A stretch of 64,000 nt of DNA from Paludibacteraceae bacterium (GCA_017937025.1 JAGBEJ010000005.1:124001-188000); one strand, 5' to 3'. Positions 53,806 through 62,732 are shown, numbered from the stretch's first letter. Notes: generated from the sequence alone by a model not told the origin. Made by a program: numbers and translations.

Positions 53806-54333
53806 ATGAATAACATTGCGAAAATCATAACAGCATTTGCGGCAGTGGCTTTCTCGTTGGCATTCTCGTCGTGCGGAAACAGCGACTACGAGAAACTGCT
53901 GGATGCGGAGAGCGCGCAGATAAATGCATATATCAACAGAAACGGCATTAAGGTCATTTCGTCTTATCCTGCTGACAGTGTGTGGCAAGACGGCGTCTAT
54001 TACAAGACAAAATCCGGCATATACATACACGTTGACGACCTTGGCGACACATCTGACACTATAGTGCCGAACATGAAGATACAGGCTTCTTATCTGAAGA
54101 AGACTCTGGATGTTGACCCAGAAGTGGTGGCCGACTACACAAAGTCGCCGCATGAAATCGTTTACGGAGCGTCGTCCGATGCTTCCACCGGAATGCTTGA
54201 GGCTATAGGCATAATGCGATGCCATGGTGCCAAGGCGACATTCATACTCCCTTCGAGAATAGCCAACTCGGTTGATATGAACGCTGTCACTCCGTACCTT
54301 TACGAGATGACGATAAAACTGGCTAACAAATAA
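53806..54333 (+). CDS. DUF4827-like lipoprotein
   Basis: 175 residues. Signal peptide and lipobox FSSCG (Cys about 25). The mature domain includes INAYINRNGIKVISSYPADSVW, YYKTKSGIYIHVDDLGD and ATFILPSRIANS, matching the Bacteroidales DUF4827 family as I remember it; the fold has been compared to FKBP-like lipoproteins, but I see no catalytic residues. It follows the FKBP lipoprotein by 15 bases and precedes the mutase by 28. Confidence 0.78.
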   Translation: MNNIAKIITAFAAVAFSLAFSSCGNSDYEKLLDAESAQINAYINRNGIKVISSYPADSVWQDGVYYKTKSGIYIHVDDLGDTSDTIVPNMKIQASYLKKTLDVDPEVVADYTKSPHEIVYGASSDASTGMLEAIGIMRCHGAKATFILPSRIANSVDMNAVTPYLYEMTIKLANK

Positions 54334-54361
54334 TCGACGTAACATACACATATCTAACAAT

Positions 54362-55762
54362 ATGACACTTATTAAATCTATTTCAGGAATCAGAGGCACC
54401 ATAGGCGGCAAGCCTGGTGACGGACTCAACCCTCTGGATATTGTGAAGTTCACAGCGGCGTATGCCACTTGGAATAAGCGTAAGTACGGCGCTGCCGGAA
54501 AGATAGTCGTTGGCAGAGATGCGAGAATGTCGGGACCGATGGTCAAGGATGTTGTCATCGGTACACTTATCGGAATGGGCGTGGATGTTGTGGATATTGA
54601 CTTGGCGACAACTCCAACGACCGAATTGGCGGTGACCAACGAAAAGGCGTCTGGTGGCATAATCATAACTGCGAGCCATAATCCAAAGCACTGGAATGCG
54701 CTCAAATTGCTGAACAAGGACGGTGAGTTCCTTGATAAGCAGGAAGGCAACGATGTCCTTGATATAGCGGAAAAAGAGGGTTTTGACTTTGCTGACGTTG
54801 ACTCGCTCGGCAAGGTGGAGCATGTTGACGACTATGCCGACAAGCATGTCGAGATGGTCAAGAAACTGAATCTTGTGGATGTAGATGCGATAAAGAAGGC
54901 TGGTTTCAAGGTCGTGATAGACACGGTGAACTCGGTCGGCGGCATCGCGATACCTAAGCTGCTCAAGGCAATTGGCGTGGACGATGTGGTCGTGCTTAAC
55001 GGCGAGCCAACAGGCAATTTCTCGCATAATCCAGAACCTATACCTCAGAATCTGACTGAGATAGCAGAAAGAATGAAGAAAGAGAATGCCGATGTCGGAT
55101 TCGTTGTTGACCCCGATGTTGACCGTCTTGCGATAATCAACGAGGACGGAACAATGTTCGGCGAGGAGTACACTCTGGTTTCTGTGGCTGACTATGTGCT
55201 GCAGCACACAAAGGGCAACACGGCATCGAACCTTAGCTCGTCGAGAGCCTTGAGGGACGTTACGCGCAGATATGCCGGCTGTGAGTATTCGGCTGCGGCT
55301 GTGGGCGAGGTGAACGTCGTGGCTCAGATGAAGAAGACGAACTGCGTCATCGGTGGCGAGGGCAATGGCGGAGTTATCTATCCTGAATTGCACTACGGCA
55401 GAGACGCGCTGGTGGGTGTGGCGCTGTTCCTTACTTTGCTTGCCAAGAGCGGCAAGAAGACATCGGAGCTCCGTGCTACATATCCGAACTATGAGATTTC
55501 AAAGAACCGTATCGACTTGACAGCCGACATGGATGTTGACGCGATACTTGTGGCTGTGAAAAACAAATTCTCCGAGGATAAGAACAATGAGATAAACGAC
55601 ATAGACGGCGTCAAGATAGATATGCCTGACGGATGGGTGCATCTGCGCAAGAGCAACACCGAGCCGATTATCAGAGTCTATTCCGAGGCGGCTACAGAGG
55701 CTCGCGCTAATGAACTGGCGGAGTCTGTGATAGAGCAAGTTAAGAGAATTGCGGAAAAATAA
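54362..55762 (+). CDS. glmM: Phosphoglucosamine mutase-like phosphohexomutase
   Basis: 466 residues. ISGIRGTIGG at the start, the phosphoserine loop TASHNP (about 101-106), the metal loop DPDVDRLAI (about 251-259), the sugar loop GGEGNGGVIYP and the phosphate loop KSNTEPIIRVYSEA at the C-terminus. These are the four motifs of alpha-D-phosphohexomutases. GlmM interconverts glucosamine-6- and -1-phosphate for peptidoglycan and LPS. GGEGNGG fits GlmM or PGM/PMM, so the substrate is probable, not certain. Confidence 0.85.
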   Translation: MTLIKSISGIRGTIGGKPGDGLNPLDIVKFTAAYATWNKRKYGAAGKIVVGRDARMSGPMVKDVVIGTLIGMGVDVVDIDLATTPTTELAVTNEKASGGIIITASHNPKHWNALKLLNKDGEFLDKQEGNDVLDIAEKEGFDFADVDSLGKVEHVDDYADKHVEMVKKLNLVDVDAIKKAGFKVVIDTVNSVGGIAIPKLLKAIGVDDVVVLNGEPTGNFSHNPEPIPQNLTEIAERMKKENADVGFVVDPDVDRLAIINEDGTMFGEEYTLVSVADYVLQHTKGNTASNLSSSRALRDVTRRYAGCEYSAAAVGEVNVVAQMKKTNCVIGGEGNGGVIYPELHYGRDALVGVALFLTLLAKSGKKTSELRATYPNYEISKNRIDLTADMDVDAILVAVKNKFSEDKNNEINDIDGVKIDMPDGWVHLRKSNTEPIIRVYSEAATEARANELAESVIEQVKRIAEK

Positions 55763-55773
55763 TTTGATTGGGC

Positions 55774-55804
55774 TTTGCAGTTGAGGAATAAATTCCTATC
55801 TTTG
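55774..55804 (+). promoter_or_regulatory. Promoter of the CAT-anticodon tRNA
   Basis: TTTG (55774-55777), a 19-base spacer, TATCTTTG (55797-55804): an ideal Bacteroidota promoter. It ends 17 bases before the tRNA. Confidence 0.8.
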
Positions 55805-55821
55805 CACCGCTCAAATCTGAT

Positions 55822-55895
55822 GGCGAGGTAGCTCAGCTGGTTAGAGCGCATGATTCATAATCATGAGGTCGGCGGATCATGCCCGCCTCTCGCTA
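55822..55895 (+). tRNA. tRNA with CAT anticodon (elongator Met, or Ile2)
   Basis: 74 bases. Acceptor GGCGAGG / TCTCGCT (first pair G.U); D arm GCTC...GAGC; anticodon stem CATGA / TCATG around TTCATAA, anticodon CAT; T stem GGCGG / CCGCC. It lacks the three G-C pairs of initiator tRNA. The T loop reads ATCATGC instead of the usual TTCRANY. CCA is not encoded. Whether the C34 is lysidine-modified (Ile2) cannot be decided here. Confidence 0.9.
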
Positions 55896-55911
55896 CAAAC
55901 TTGAACAACAG

Positions 55912-55945
55912 AAAGCCAACATCGAAAGATGCTGGCTTTTTTTGT
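55912..55945 (+). terminator. Terminator of the CAT-anticodon tRNA
   Basis: AAAGCCAACATC and GATGCTGGCTTT pair with one mismatch around GAAA, followed by TTTTG. Confidence 0.85.
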
Positions 55946-55973
55946 TTTGTGGAAATAGAGCTTCTGCGTAAAA

Positions 55974-56014
55974 GAAAAGAGGATTGCTCACGTTGCGGGC
56001 AGTCCTCTTTTTCT
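55974..56014 (-). terminator. Terminator for the small gene at 56039-56236
   Basis: GAGGATTGCTC (55979-55989) and GGGCAGTCCTC (55997-56007) form an 11-bp stem with G.U pairs. T runs stand on both sides, TTTTCTTTT on the minus strand. Confidence 0.7.
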
Positions 56015-56038
56015 TGATTATGGTGTTTGTTTGGTTCC

Positions 56039-56236
56039 TTAGTTTATCAGCAAGGTTTTCGGTCCGACCATTGGCAGGGGTGCGAATGAGTTCGCGAATT
56101 GCATCACAAGGAACAGCGACAGCTTGCTCGGGCCTTTAGATTTTTTGCTTGACTGTGTCTGTGCGCAGTCGTTAGCGATGCTGTTTTTAGCGGCAGTCTC
56201 GTTTGTCGTGCTTCCTGAAACTTCTGGCTTCTTCAT
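56039..56236 (-). CDS. Small hypothetical protein
   Basis: 65 residues starting MKKPEVSGSTTNETAAKN, a polar Ser/Thr/Lys-rich first half, a basic KKSKGPSK centre and a hydrophobic second half (LSLFLVMQFANSFAPLP). No family recognised. The reason to annotate it is that a hairpin with a minus-strand T run follows 25 bases after the stop, and the tRNA upstream has its own separate terminator. No clear promoter or ribosome-binding site is visible. Confidence 0.4.
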   Translation of the reverse strand: MKKPEVSGSTTNETAAKNSIANDCAQTQSSKKSKGPSKLSLFLVMQFANSFAPLPMVGPKTLLIN

Positions 56237-56501
56237 AGTCGCTATGCGTGTTTCTTGTGAATAATAATAGTTTATCGCTCTCTGTCTTGAACACGGTTGG
56301 AAACCTTGTTCTTTGACTTTTAAACGACTAAAAACTTGCTGTATTGTGTGAATAACTAATTTTATATGTTTTGTAACATATTTTTAACAGTTATGAAATG
56401 TTGGAAGGCCTATGGATTCTCACATTGCACAAAAATGATTTTTTTATGTAAAATGTGTTTTATAACATGAATTATAAAGGGTAGTTTGCTTTTGTGCTTG
56501 T
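56237..56501. other. Intergenic region without recognised feature
   Basis: A+T-rich stretch between the small minus-strand gene and the etfB promoter. I see no reading frame, repeat or hairpin in it. Confidence 0.5.
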
Positions 56502-56509
56502 TATATTTG
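56502..56509 (+). promoter_or_regulatory. -7 box of the etfBA-acd-nhaD operon
   Basis: TATATTTG, 58 bases before the etfB ATG. The nearest TTTG (56485-56488) is only 13 bases upstream, so the -33 element is uncertain. Confidence 0.45.
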
Positions 56510-56567
56510 TATGATAATATGTTTCGGCATTTGAGAAATATAATCTAAAACACACATAAAACTAAGT

Positions 56568-57440
56568 ATGGGACTAAACATTGTTGTATTAGCAAAGCAG
56601 GTGCCTGATACCAGAAACGTCGGCAAGGACGCGATGAAGGAGGACGGCACAGTGAACCGCGCGGCATTGCCTGCGATCTTCAATCCGGAAGATAAGAATG
56701 CTCTTGAGCAGGCGCTCAGATTAAAGGACAGATATGAAGGCTCTACAGTCAGAGTGTTGACGATGGGACCAGCCAGAGCTGCGGAAATCATCAGAGAAAG
56801 TATGTACAGAGGCGCTGATGGTGGTGCTTTGCTTAGTGGAAGGGAATTCGCTGGAGCCGATACTCTCGCGACATCTTATGCGTTGAGCTGCGCTATCAAG
56901 AAGTTCGGCAAGGTGGACATCATCGTGTGCGGACGTCAGGCGATAGACGGCGACACAGCGCAGGTAGGACCACAGGTGGCTGAGAAACTCGGACTGCCAC
57001 AGGTGACTTACGCTGAGGAAATCGTGGCTGTCGAGGCTGGACAGGTGACTGTAAAGCGTCGTCTGGAGAAAGGCACAGAACTGGTCAAGGCTCCATATCC
57101 TATCGTAATAACAGTTAACGGCTCTGCAGCAGAGTGCCGCAGCCGTAACGCCAAGAGAGTCATGAGATTCAAGAGGGCAGTCGTACCTTCGGAACTGAAT
57201 GGCGCTGAGCCTAAGTATCCGGAAGTGTTTGGCCGCGACAAGGCTCTCTGCATAGACGAGTGGGGTGTCGCTGACATAGACACAAAGATAGAGTTGCTTG
57301 GTCTGAGCGGCTCGCCTACTAAGGTTAAGGGCATCGAGAGCGTGTCGTTTCAAGCAAAGGAAAGCAAGAGAATGACCGACAGCGACGAGGATATCGATTC
57401 GCTGATGAAGGAACTCATAACTAAGAACATAATCGGATAA
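56568..57440 (+). CDS. etfB: Electron transfer flavoprotein, beta subunit
   Basis: 290 residues. MGLNIVVLAKQVPDT, VNRAALPAIFNPEDKNALEQALRLKD, VLTMGP, ADTLATSYALSCAIKKFGKVDIIVCGRQAIDGDTAQVGPQVAE (given in parts: VCGRQAIDGDTAQVGP) are the EtfB motifs. It binds AMP or FAD with EtfA and accepts electrons from acyl-CoA dehydrogenases. The C-terminal ~50 residues (SFQAKESKRMTDSDEDIDSL) are longer than in the short mitochondrial type. It leads the etfB-etfA-acd-nhaD operon. Confidence 0.94.
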   Translation: MGLNIVVLAKQVPDTRNVGKDAMKEDGTVNRAALPAIFNPEDKNALEQALRLKDRYEGSTVRVLTMGPARAAEIIRESMYRGADGGALLSGREFAGADTLATSYALSCAIKKFGKVDIIVCGRQAIDGDTAQVGPQVAEKLGLPQVTYAEEIVAVEAGQVTVKRRLEKGTELVKAPYPIVITVNGSAAECRSRNAKRVMRFKRAVVPSELNGAEPKYPEVFGRDKALCIDEWGVADIDTKIELLGLSGSPTKVKGIESVSFQAKESKRMTDSDEDIDSLMKELITKNIIG

Positions 57441-57476
57441 CGAACTGGCGTAAGCCTCTAATAATTAAATCTACAG

Positions 57477-58496
57477 ATGGACAACATTATAGTATATCTT
57501 GAGATGGAAGGCACGACAGTTGCCGATGTCTCATTGGAATTATTGACAAAAGGCCGCAAACTGGCCACTCAGATAGGCTGCAAGCTGGAGGCGGTGGCTG
57601 CGGCGGCAGACCTTTCTAAAGTCGATGCCCAGGTGTTCCCTTATGGCGTCGATACCCTTTACAAAGCGGAAGACAAGAGACTTAGTCCTTACACGACTCT
57701 GCCTCACTCGTCGTTGCTCGTGAATCTTTTCAAGGAAATCAAGCCTCAGATAGCCCTGATGGGCGCGACAAGCACAGGCCGTGACCTCGGTCCGAGAGTT
57801 AGTTCTGCTCTTTTCAGCGGACTTACTGCTGACTGTACCTCGCTTGAGATAGGCGACTACACCGACAACAAGTCAGGCAAGGAGTACAAGGGACTTCTTT
57901 ACCAGATACGTCCGGCGTTCGGCGGCAATATCGTAGCGACAATCGTGAACCCAGAGCACCGTCCTCAGATGGCGACAGTCAGAGAGGGCGTCATGAAGAA
58001 GGAGATTGTTGATGAGGCTTACAAAGGCGAAGTCGTAAATCTTGACGTGAACAAGTATATCCCTGAGACCGACTATGTGGTTTCTGTGATAGACCGCCAG
58101 ATGGAAAGCGGAAAGAACAACCTCAAGTCTAGCCCGATAATCGTGGCAGGCGGCTACGGAGTAGGCTCGAAGGAGAATTTCGATCTCCTTTACGAATTCG
58201 CCAAGGAGCTTCACGCAGAGGTCGGCGCGAGCCGTGCGGCTGTGGATGCCGGATGGGTTGACCACGACAGACAGATCGGTCAGACTGGTGTGACAGTAAG
58301 ACCTAAGCTGTATATCGCTTGCGGAATTTCAGGACAGATACAGCACCTCGCCGGAATGCAGGAGAGCGGCATCATAATATCTGTGAACACAGACCCGGAT
58401 GCGCCTATAAACGCTGTCGCAGACTATGTGATAAACGGCAGTGTGGAGACTGTTGTTCCTAAACTGATGAAATACTTCAAGAAGAACAGCAAGTAA
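57477..58496 (+). CDS. etfA: Electron transfer flavoprotein, alpha subunit
   Basis: 339 residues. MGATSTGRDLGPRVSSAL in the N-terminal half, then the C-terminal FAD domain with IVAGGYGVGSKENFDL, GASRAAVDAGWVDHDRQIGQTGVTVRPKLYIACGISGQIQHLAGM (core: QIGQTGVTVRPKLYIACGIS) and SVNTDPDAPI. These bind FAD. It forms the heterodimer with EtfB, 36 bases downstream of it, and is followed by an acyl-CoA dehydrogenase gene. Confidence 0.95.
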   Translation: MDNIIVYLEMEGTTVADVSLELLTKGRKLATQIGCKLEAVAAAADLSKVDAQVFPYGVDTLYKAEDKRLSPYTTLPHSSLLVNLFKEIKPQIALMGATSTGRDLGPRVSSALFSGLTADCTSLEIGDYTDNKSGKEYKGLLYQIRPAFGGNIVATIVNPEHRPQMATVREGVMKKEIVDEAYKGEVVNLDVNKYIPETDYVVSVIDRQMESGKNNLKSSPIIVAGGYGVGSKENFDLLYEFAKELHAEVGASRAAVDAGWVDHDRQIGQTGVTVRPKLYIACGISGQIQHLAGMQESGIIISVNTDPDAPINAVADYVINGSVETVVPKLMKYFKKNSK

Positions 58497-58531
58497 AAGT
58501 TATTTATTGGAAAAATAAAACTCAAAATACA

Positions 58532-60274
58532 ATGGCAAATTTCTATACAGACAACGAGGCGCTCAAGTTTCAGCTGACAAATCCAGAGATGGATAGAATT
58601 ATAGAGCTGAAGGAAGACGGCTTCGCGGATAAGGATAAATATGATTACGCTCCTCAGGATGTGGAGGACGCTCGCGACGACTACGACAAGGTGATGGACA
58701 TCGTAGGCGAGATAGCTGGTGATGTGCTGGCGGTGAATGCTGACGGTGTTGACAGCGAAGGACCTCACGTTGAGAACAACCGTGTGCGTTACGCTTCTGG
58801 CATACAGCAGGACCACGACGCGCTGACACAGGCTGGCGTTTACGGCATATCGCTGCCACGCAAGTACAACGGACTGAACTTCCCAATGGTGCCTTACGTT
58901 ATGGCAGGCGAAATGATAAGCCGTGGTGATGCCGGATTCGGCAATATCTGGGGACTTCAGGACTGCGCCGAGACTATCTACGAGTTCGCGTCGGAGGAAC
59001 TTCAGGACAAGTATCTGCCTATGATAAACAAGGGCGCGACTTGCTCAATGGACTTGACTGAGCCAGACGCCGGCAGCGACTTGCAGAGCGTTATGCTGAA
59101 GGCGACTTGGAGCGAGAAGGACAATTGCTGGCTGCTCAACGGCGTTAAGCGTTTCATAACCAACGGCGACGCCGAGATAAAGCTCGTGCTTGCCCGTTCG
59201 GAGGAAGGCACGAAGGACGCCAGAGGACTTTCGTATTTCGTTTGCGACAATCCTAAGGACGCATCGATGAAGGTGCGCCGCATAGAGAATAAGCTCGGAA
59301 TCCACGGCTCGCCAACATGTGAGCTCGTGTTCACCAACGTGAAGGCTCATTTGGTGGGCGACCGCAAGATGGGTCTTATAAAGTACGTGATGTCGTTGAT
59401 GAACGGCGCTCGTCTTGGTGTCGGCGGCCAGTCGGTCGGTGTGAGCGAGGCAGCTTATCGTGAGGCTGTGGCTTATGCCAAGGACCGTCGCCAGTTCAAC
59501 CAGGCGATTATCGAAATGCCAGCCGTTTATGAGATGGTGTCTATGATAAAGGCCCGTCTTGATGCGACAAGAGCCCTGCTTTACGAGACAACGAGATATG
59601 TAGATTACTCAAAGATATACGGCGAGATTTCACGCAGACGCACACTTACAAAGGAGGAGCGTGTAGAGTCTAAGCAGAAGCAGAAACTGGCTGACGCATT
59701 GACTCCGCTGACAAAGATGTTCGCATCTGAATACGCGAACCAGAACGCGTTCGACTGCATACAGATACATGGCGGTTCGGGATTCATGAGAGACTACACT
59801 TGCGAGCGTCTGTACCGTGATGCGCGAATCCTGACTATCTATGAGGGAACGTCGCAGTTGCAGGTGGTGGCAGCCATAAGATTCGTAACGACAGGCACTT
59901 ATCTTGAGCAGATAAAGAAGTATCAGGAGAAGGAACTTGACGCGTCTTTGGCTGGCGTGAAGGCGAAGCTCGTTGAGATGACAAGCATTTACGAAAAGAC
60001 CGTTGCGACAGTAGAGGCTAAGAAGGCTGCGGCTGGTGACATGGGTCAGACTTACCTCGACTTTGTGGCGAGAAGACTCGTGGAGCAGGCTGGTCTTACG
60101 ATTATGGGCTATCTGCTCGCTATCGACGCAACAAGAGCCATCAAGGAAAACGGTCCGGACTTCGTGAAGTCGGCAAAGGTGTTTGTGAACTTCGCTTCGG
60201 CAGAGGTCGCTAAGCACGCCGCTTTTGTTGAGAGCCTGAACCCTGAGGAAGTGAAGACTTACGCTCAGAACTAA
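58532..60274 (+). CDS. Acyl-CoA dehydrogenase (extended type)
   Basis: 580 residues, longer than the ~380 of short ACADs. Motifs: AMDL-like SMDLTEPDAGSDL, GVKRFITNGDAEI, NKLGIHGSPTCELVFTNV, GGQSVGVSEAAYREAVAYAKDRRQF, and IHGGSGFMRDYTCERLYRDARILTIYEGTSQLQ in parts (QIHGGSGF; IYEGTSQLQ with the catalytic Glu). The ~110-residue C-terminal helical extension resembles the FadE/ACAD-C type. It oxidises acyl-CoA to enoyl-CoA, giving electrons to EtfAB. The acyl chain cannot be predicted; reverse (crotonyl-CoA reducing) use is possible in anaerobes. Confidence 0.93.
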   Translation: MANFYTDNEALKFQLTNPEMDRIIELKEDGFADKDKYDYAPQDVEDARDDYDKVMDIVGEIAGDVLAVNADGVDSEGPHVENNRVRYASGIQQDHDALTQAGVYGISLPRKYNGLNFPMVPYVMAGEMISRGDAGFGNIWGLQDCAETIYEFASEELQDKYLPMINKGATCSMDLTEPDAGSDLQSVMLKATWSEKDNCWLLNGVKRFITNGDAEIKLVLARSEEGTKDARGLSYFVCDNPKDASMKVRRIENKLGIHGSPTCELVFTNVKAHLVGDRKMGLIKYVMSLMNGARLGVGGQSVGVSEAAYREAVAYAKDRRQFNQAIIEMPAVYEMVSMIKARLDATRALLYETTRYVDYSKIYGEISRRRTLTKEERVESKQKQKLADALTPLTKMFASEYANQNAFDCIQIHGGSGFMRDYTCERLYRDARILTIYEGTSQLQVVAAIRFVTTGTYLEQIKKYQEKELDASLAGVKAKLVEMTSIYEKTVATVEAKKAAAGDMGQTYLDFVARRLVEQAGLTIMGYLLAIDATRAIKENGPDFVKSAKVFVNFASAEVAKHAAFVESLNPEEVKTYAQN

Positions 60275-60299
60275 AAACAGAACCAAAAATCTAAGAACT

Positions 60300-61595
60300 A
60301 TGGCTATATTTATGATTGTAGTGTTCATTGTCGGCTATCTGTGCATAGCGCTTGAACATCCGTTGAAAATCGACAAGGCGGCTTCCGCGTTGTTGATAGG
60401 CGTTTTGACATGGACGATTTTCATCTTGTTAGGCGACAGTGACATTCATCATGTCGGTGAGCAGCTGAATGAGAATCTGGCAGAAACAGCTCAGACACTG
60501 TTCTTCCTGTTCGCGGCAATGACTATCGTCGAGATTGTCGATAGGCACAACGGCTTCAAGATAATCACCGACAGGATAACCGCTACAAATAAGGTCAAAC
60601 TGTTGTGGATTATCAGCTTCCTGACATTCTTCATGTCGGCTGTGCTTGATAACCTTACGACGACAATTGTAATACTCTCTCTGCTGCGTAAGCTTATCAA
60701 AGATCAGCACACACGCTGGACATACGCAAGTATTGTGGTGATAGCGGCAAATGCCGGCGGAGCATGGTCACCAATCGGTGACGTGACAACAATCATGTTG
60801 TGGATAGGCGGACAGATTACTGCAGGCAAGATAATCACAGGAATCATAATTCCGAGTCTTGTGTCTATGCTTGTTCCTCTGGTAATCCTGTCGTTCACAT
60901 TGAAGGGCGAAATCATTCGTCCGGCAGAGAGCAAGGAGGCAGAGTCTATCACAACTCCTGGCGAGCAGATGGCGCTGCTGATTCTTGGTGTCGGTCTGCT
61001 GCTGTTCGTGCCAGTGTTCAAGACCATCACTCACTTGCCACCTTACATGGGCATGCTCCTGGGCTTGGGCGTCATGTGGATGGTGACAGAGCTTATGCAC
61101 AAGAAAAAGTCAAATGAGATAAAGAAGCGTCTTTCGGTTGTCAATATCCTGAAGAACGTGGAAACTCCTACGATTTTCTTCTTCCTGGGTATTCTGACGG
61201 CTGTCGGAGCTCTCGGCGCCGCAGGTCAGCTTAGCAAGCTTTCGGAGTGGCTCCGCGATGTGACAGGCGGAAATATTTATATCATTGACACGATGATTGG
61301 TGTGCTTTCGTCTATTATAGATAATGTGCCTCTCGTGGCCGCATCTATGAAGATGTATGTGATAGACCCATCAGTGCTTGACTTCGCTGTTGACGGCACA
61401 TTCTGGCACATGCTCGCATACTGCGCTGGAACAGGAGGCTCTATCCTGATTATCGGTTCGGCTGCAGGTGTTGCCGCAATGGGACTGGAGAAAATTGACT
61501 TCATCTGGTATCTCAAGCACATAAGCTGGCTGGCTCTCGTGGGCTATTTGGCTGGTGCGTTCTGCATCTATCTTGAGCATATCGTGCTTGCGTAA
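60300..61595 (+). CDS. nhaD: Sodium/proton antiporter NhaD-type (ArsB/NhaD superfamily)
   Basis: 431 residues, about 11-12 membrane segments. Hydrophobic runs start at residue 3; DNLTTTIVILSLL (about 119-131) and NAGGAWSPIGDVTTIMLW (about 152-169) are the paired ion-site motifs; the second half has IDNVPLVAASM and GTGGSILIIGSAAG. These match the NhaD Na+/H+ exchangers. It lies 25 bases after the acyl-CoA dehydrogenase gene, in the same operon, with a terminator after it. Confidence 0.92.
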   Translation: MAIFMIVVFIVGYLCIALEHPLKIDKAASALLIGVLTWTIFILLGDSDIHHVGEQLNENLAETAQTLFFLFAAMTIVEIVDRHNGFKIITDRITATNKVKLLWIISFLTFFMSAVLDNLTTTIVILSLLRKLIKDQHTRWTYASIVVIAANAGGAWSPIGDVTTIMLWIGGQITAGKIITGIIIPSLVSMLVPLVILSFTLKGEIIRPAESKEAESITTPGEQMALLILGVGLLLFVPVFKTITHLPPYMGMLLGLGVMWMVTELMHKKKSNEIKKRLSVVNILKNVETPTIFFFLGILTAVGALGAAGQLSKLSEWLRDVTGGNIYIIDTMIGVLSSIIDNVPLVAASMKMYVIDPSVLDFAVDGTFWHMLAYCAGTGGSILIIGSAAGVAAMGLEKIDFIWYLKHISWLALVGYLAGAFCIYLEHIVLA

Positions 61596-61616
61596 AAAGT
61601 AAGTTTTGAATAAATG

Positions 61617-61650
61617 AAAATCCCTATGGCGTGTGCTGTGGGGATTTTTT
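61617..61650 (+). terminator. Terminator of the etfBA-acd-nhaD operon
   Basis: AAAATCCC (61617-61624) and GGGATTTT (61641-61648) pair around a 16-base loop, ending in a T run. Confidence 0.75.
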
Positions 61651-61664
61651 TGTTATGTATTTGC

Positions 61665-61672
61665 TAACTTTG
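61665..61672 (+). promoter_or_regulatory. -7 box of menC-menE
   Basis: TAACTTTG, 22 bases before the menC ATG; a T7G run (61646-61652) precedes it, slightly close. Confidence 0.5.
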
Positions 61673-61694
61673 GATTGCAAAAGATTTTCGGCAA

Positions 61695-62732
61695 ATGAAG
61701 AAGATTGACATAAGCAAAAGGACATTTCATTTCAAGCAGCCGGCAGGCACGTCAAGGGGCGTTTATTTGACACGCGACAGTTATTTCCTAACACTGACTG
61801 ACACCGACCGGCCAGGTGTGAAGGGCATAGGCGAGTGTGCGACGTTGCCGGACCTGTCGTGCGACGCGATTCCGGATTACGAGGACGTGTTGAGAACATT
61901 CTGCAAGAAAGCGGAAGAATCCGGCGTGATTGATTACGACGGGCTCAGACCTTATCCGTCGATGCTGTTCGGACTGGAAAGCGCGTTCGCGCAGTTTGAG
62001 GCGAATGGCGGCGTTGCGCTGTATGACACTCCTTTCGGACGAGGCGAGGAGGGCATCAGGATAAACGGACTTGTGTGGATGGGCACGTTTGAGGAAATGT
62101 ACGGACGCTTGGAGGAAAAGCTCAAGGCTGGATTTCATTGCGTGAAGCTGAAAATCGGAGCTATAGACTTCAATAAAGAAATAGAACTCATACGCCACAT
62201 AAGAGAATGCTTCGGCAAGGAGCAAATAGAGCTCAGAGTGGATGCAAACGGCGGATTCACAAAGGAAAACGCCATGGCGCGGCTGGAGGAACTCGCAAAA
62301 TATGACATACACTCCATAGAACAGCCTATAAGACAGAAGCAGTGGAATGACATGGCAAGGCTGTGTGAGAACACTCCATTGCCTATAGGACTTGACGAAG
62401 AGCTTATCGGGGTAAACTCTACAGAAGAGAAGGCGTGGCTGCTTGACGTCATTAAGCCGCAGTACATTATCCTGAAGCCGTCGCTGCACGGAGGAATGCA
62501 CGGCTGTGACGAATGGATAAGCCTGGCGCGTGAGCGGGGCATTGGCAGCTGGGTGACAAGCGCGCTCGAGAGCAATGTCGGACTGAACGCCATAGCGCAT
62601 TACACAGCCAAGACCTACGGACCGCGCATTTCAATGCCTCAGGGACTGGGCACGGGGATGCTTTTCACTGACAATATTGACATGCCGTTGACGATAAAAG
62701 GCGATGAATTATGGTGCTTGAAGAATTCATAA
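61695..62732 (+). CDS. menC: o-Succinylbenzoate synthase
   Basis: 345 residues, enolase superfamily. GIGECATLPDLS in the capping domain, VKLKIGAIDF with the catalytic Lys pair (KLK), LRVDANGGFT with Asp ligand, SIEQPIRQKQW and GLDEELIG with the other metal acids, and ILKPSLHGG with the second Lys. It dehydrates SHCHC to o-succinylbenzoate in menaquinone synthesis. The last 22 bases overlap menE. Confidence 0.93.
   Translation: MKKIDISKRTFHFKQPAGTSRGVYLTRDSYFLTLTDTDRPGVKGIGECATLPDLSCDAIPDYEDVLRTFCKKAEESGVIDYDGLRPYPSMLFGLESAFAQFEANGGVALYDTPFGRGEEGIRINGLVWMGTFEEMYGRLEEKLKAGFHCVKLKIGAIDFNKEIELIRHIRECFGKEQIELRVDANGGFTKENAMARLEELAKYDIHSIEQPIRQKQWNDMARLCENTPLPIGLDEELIGVNSTEEKAWLLDVIKPQYIILKPSLHGGMHGCDEWISLARERGIGSWVTSALESNVGLNAIAHYTAKTYGPRISMPQGLGTGMLFTDNIDMPLTIKGDELWCLKNS

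Noticed and set aside
55822-55895. tRNA gene as an integration site
   Set aside because: No integrase and no direct repeat of the tRNA 3' end seen in the flanks.
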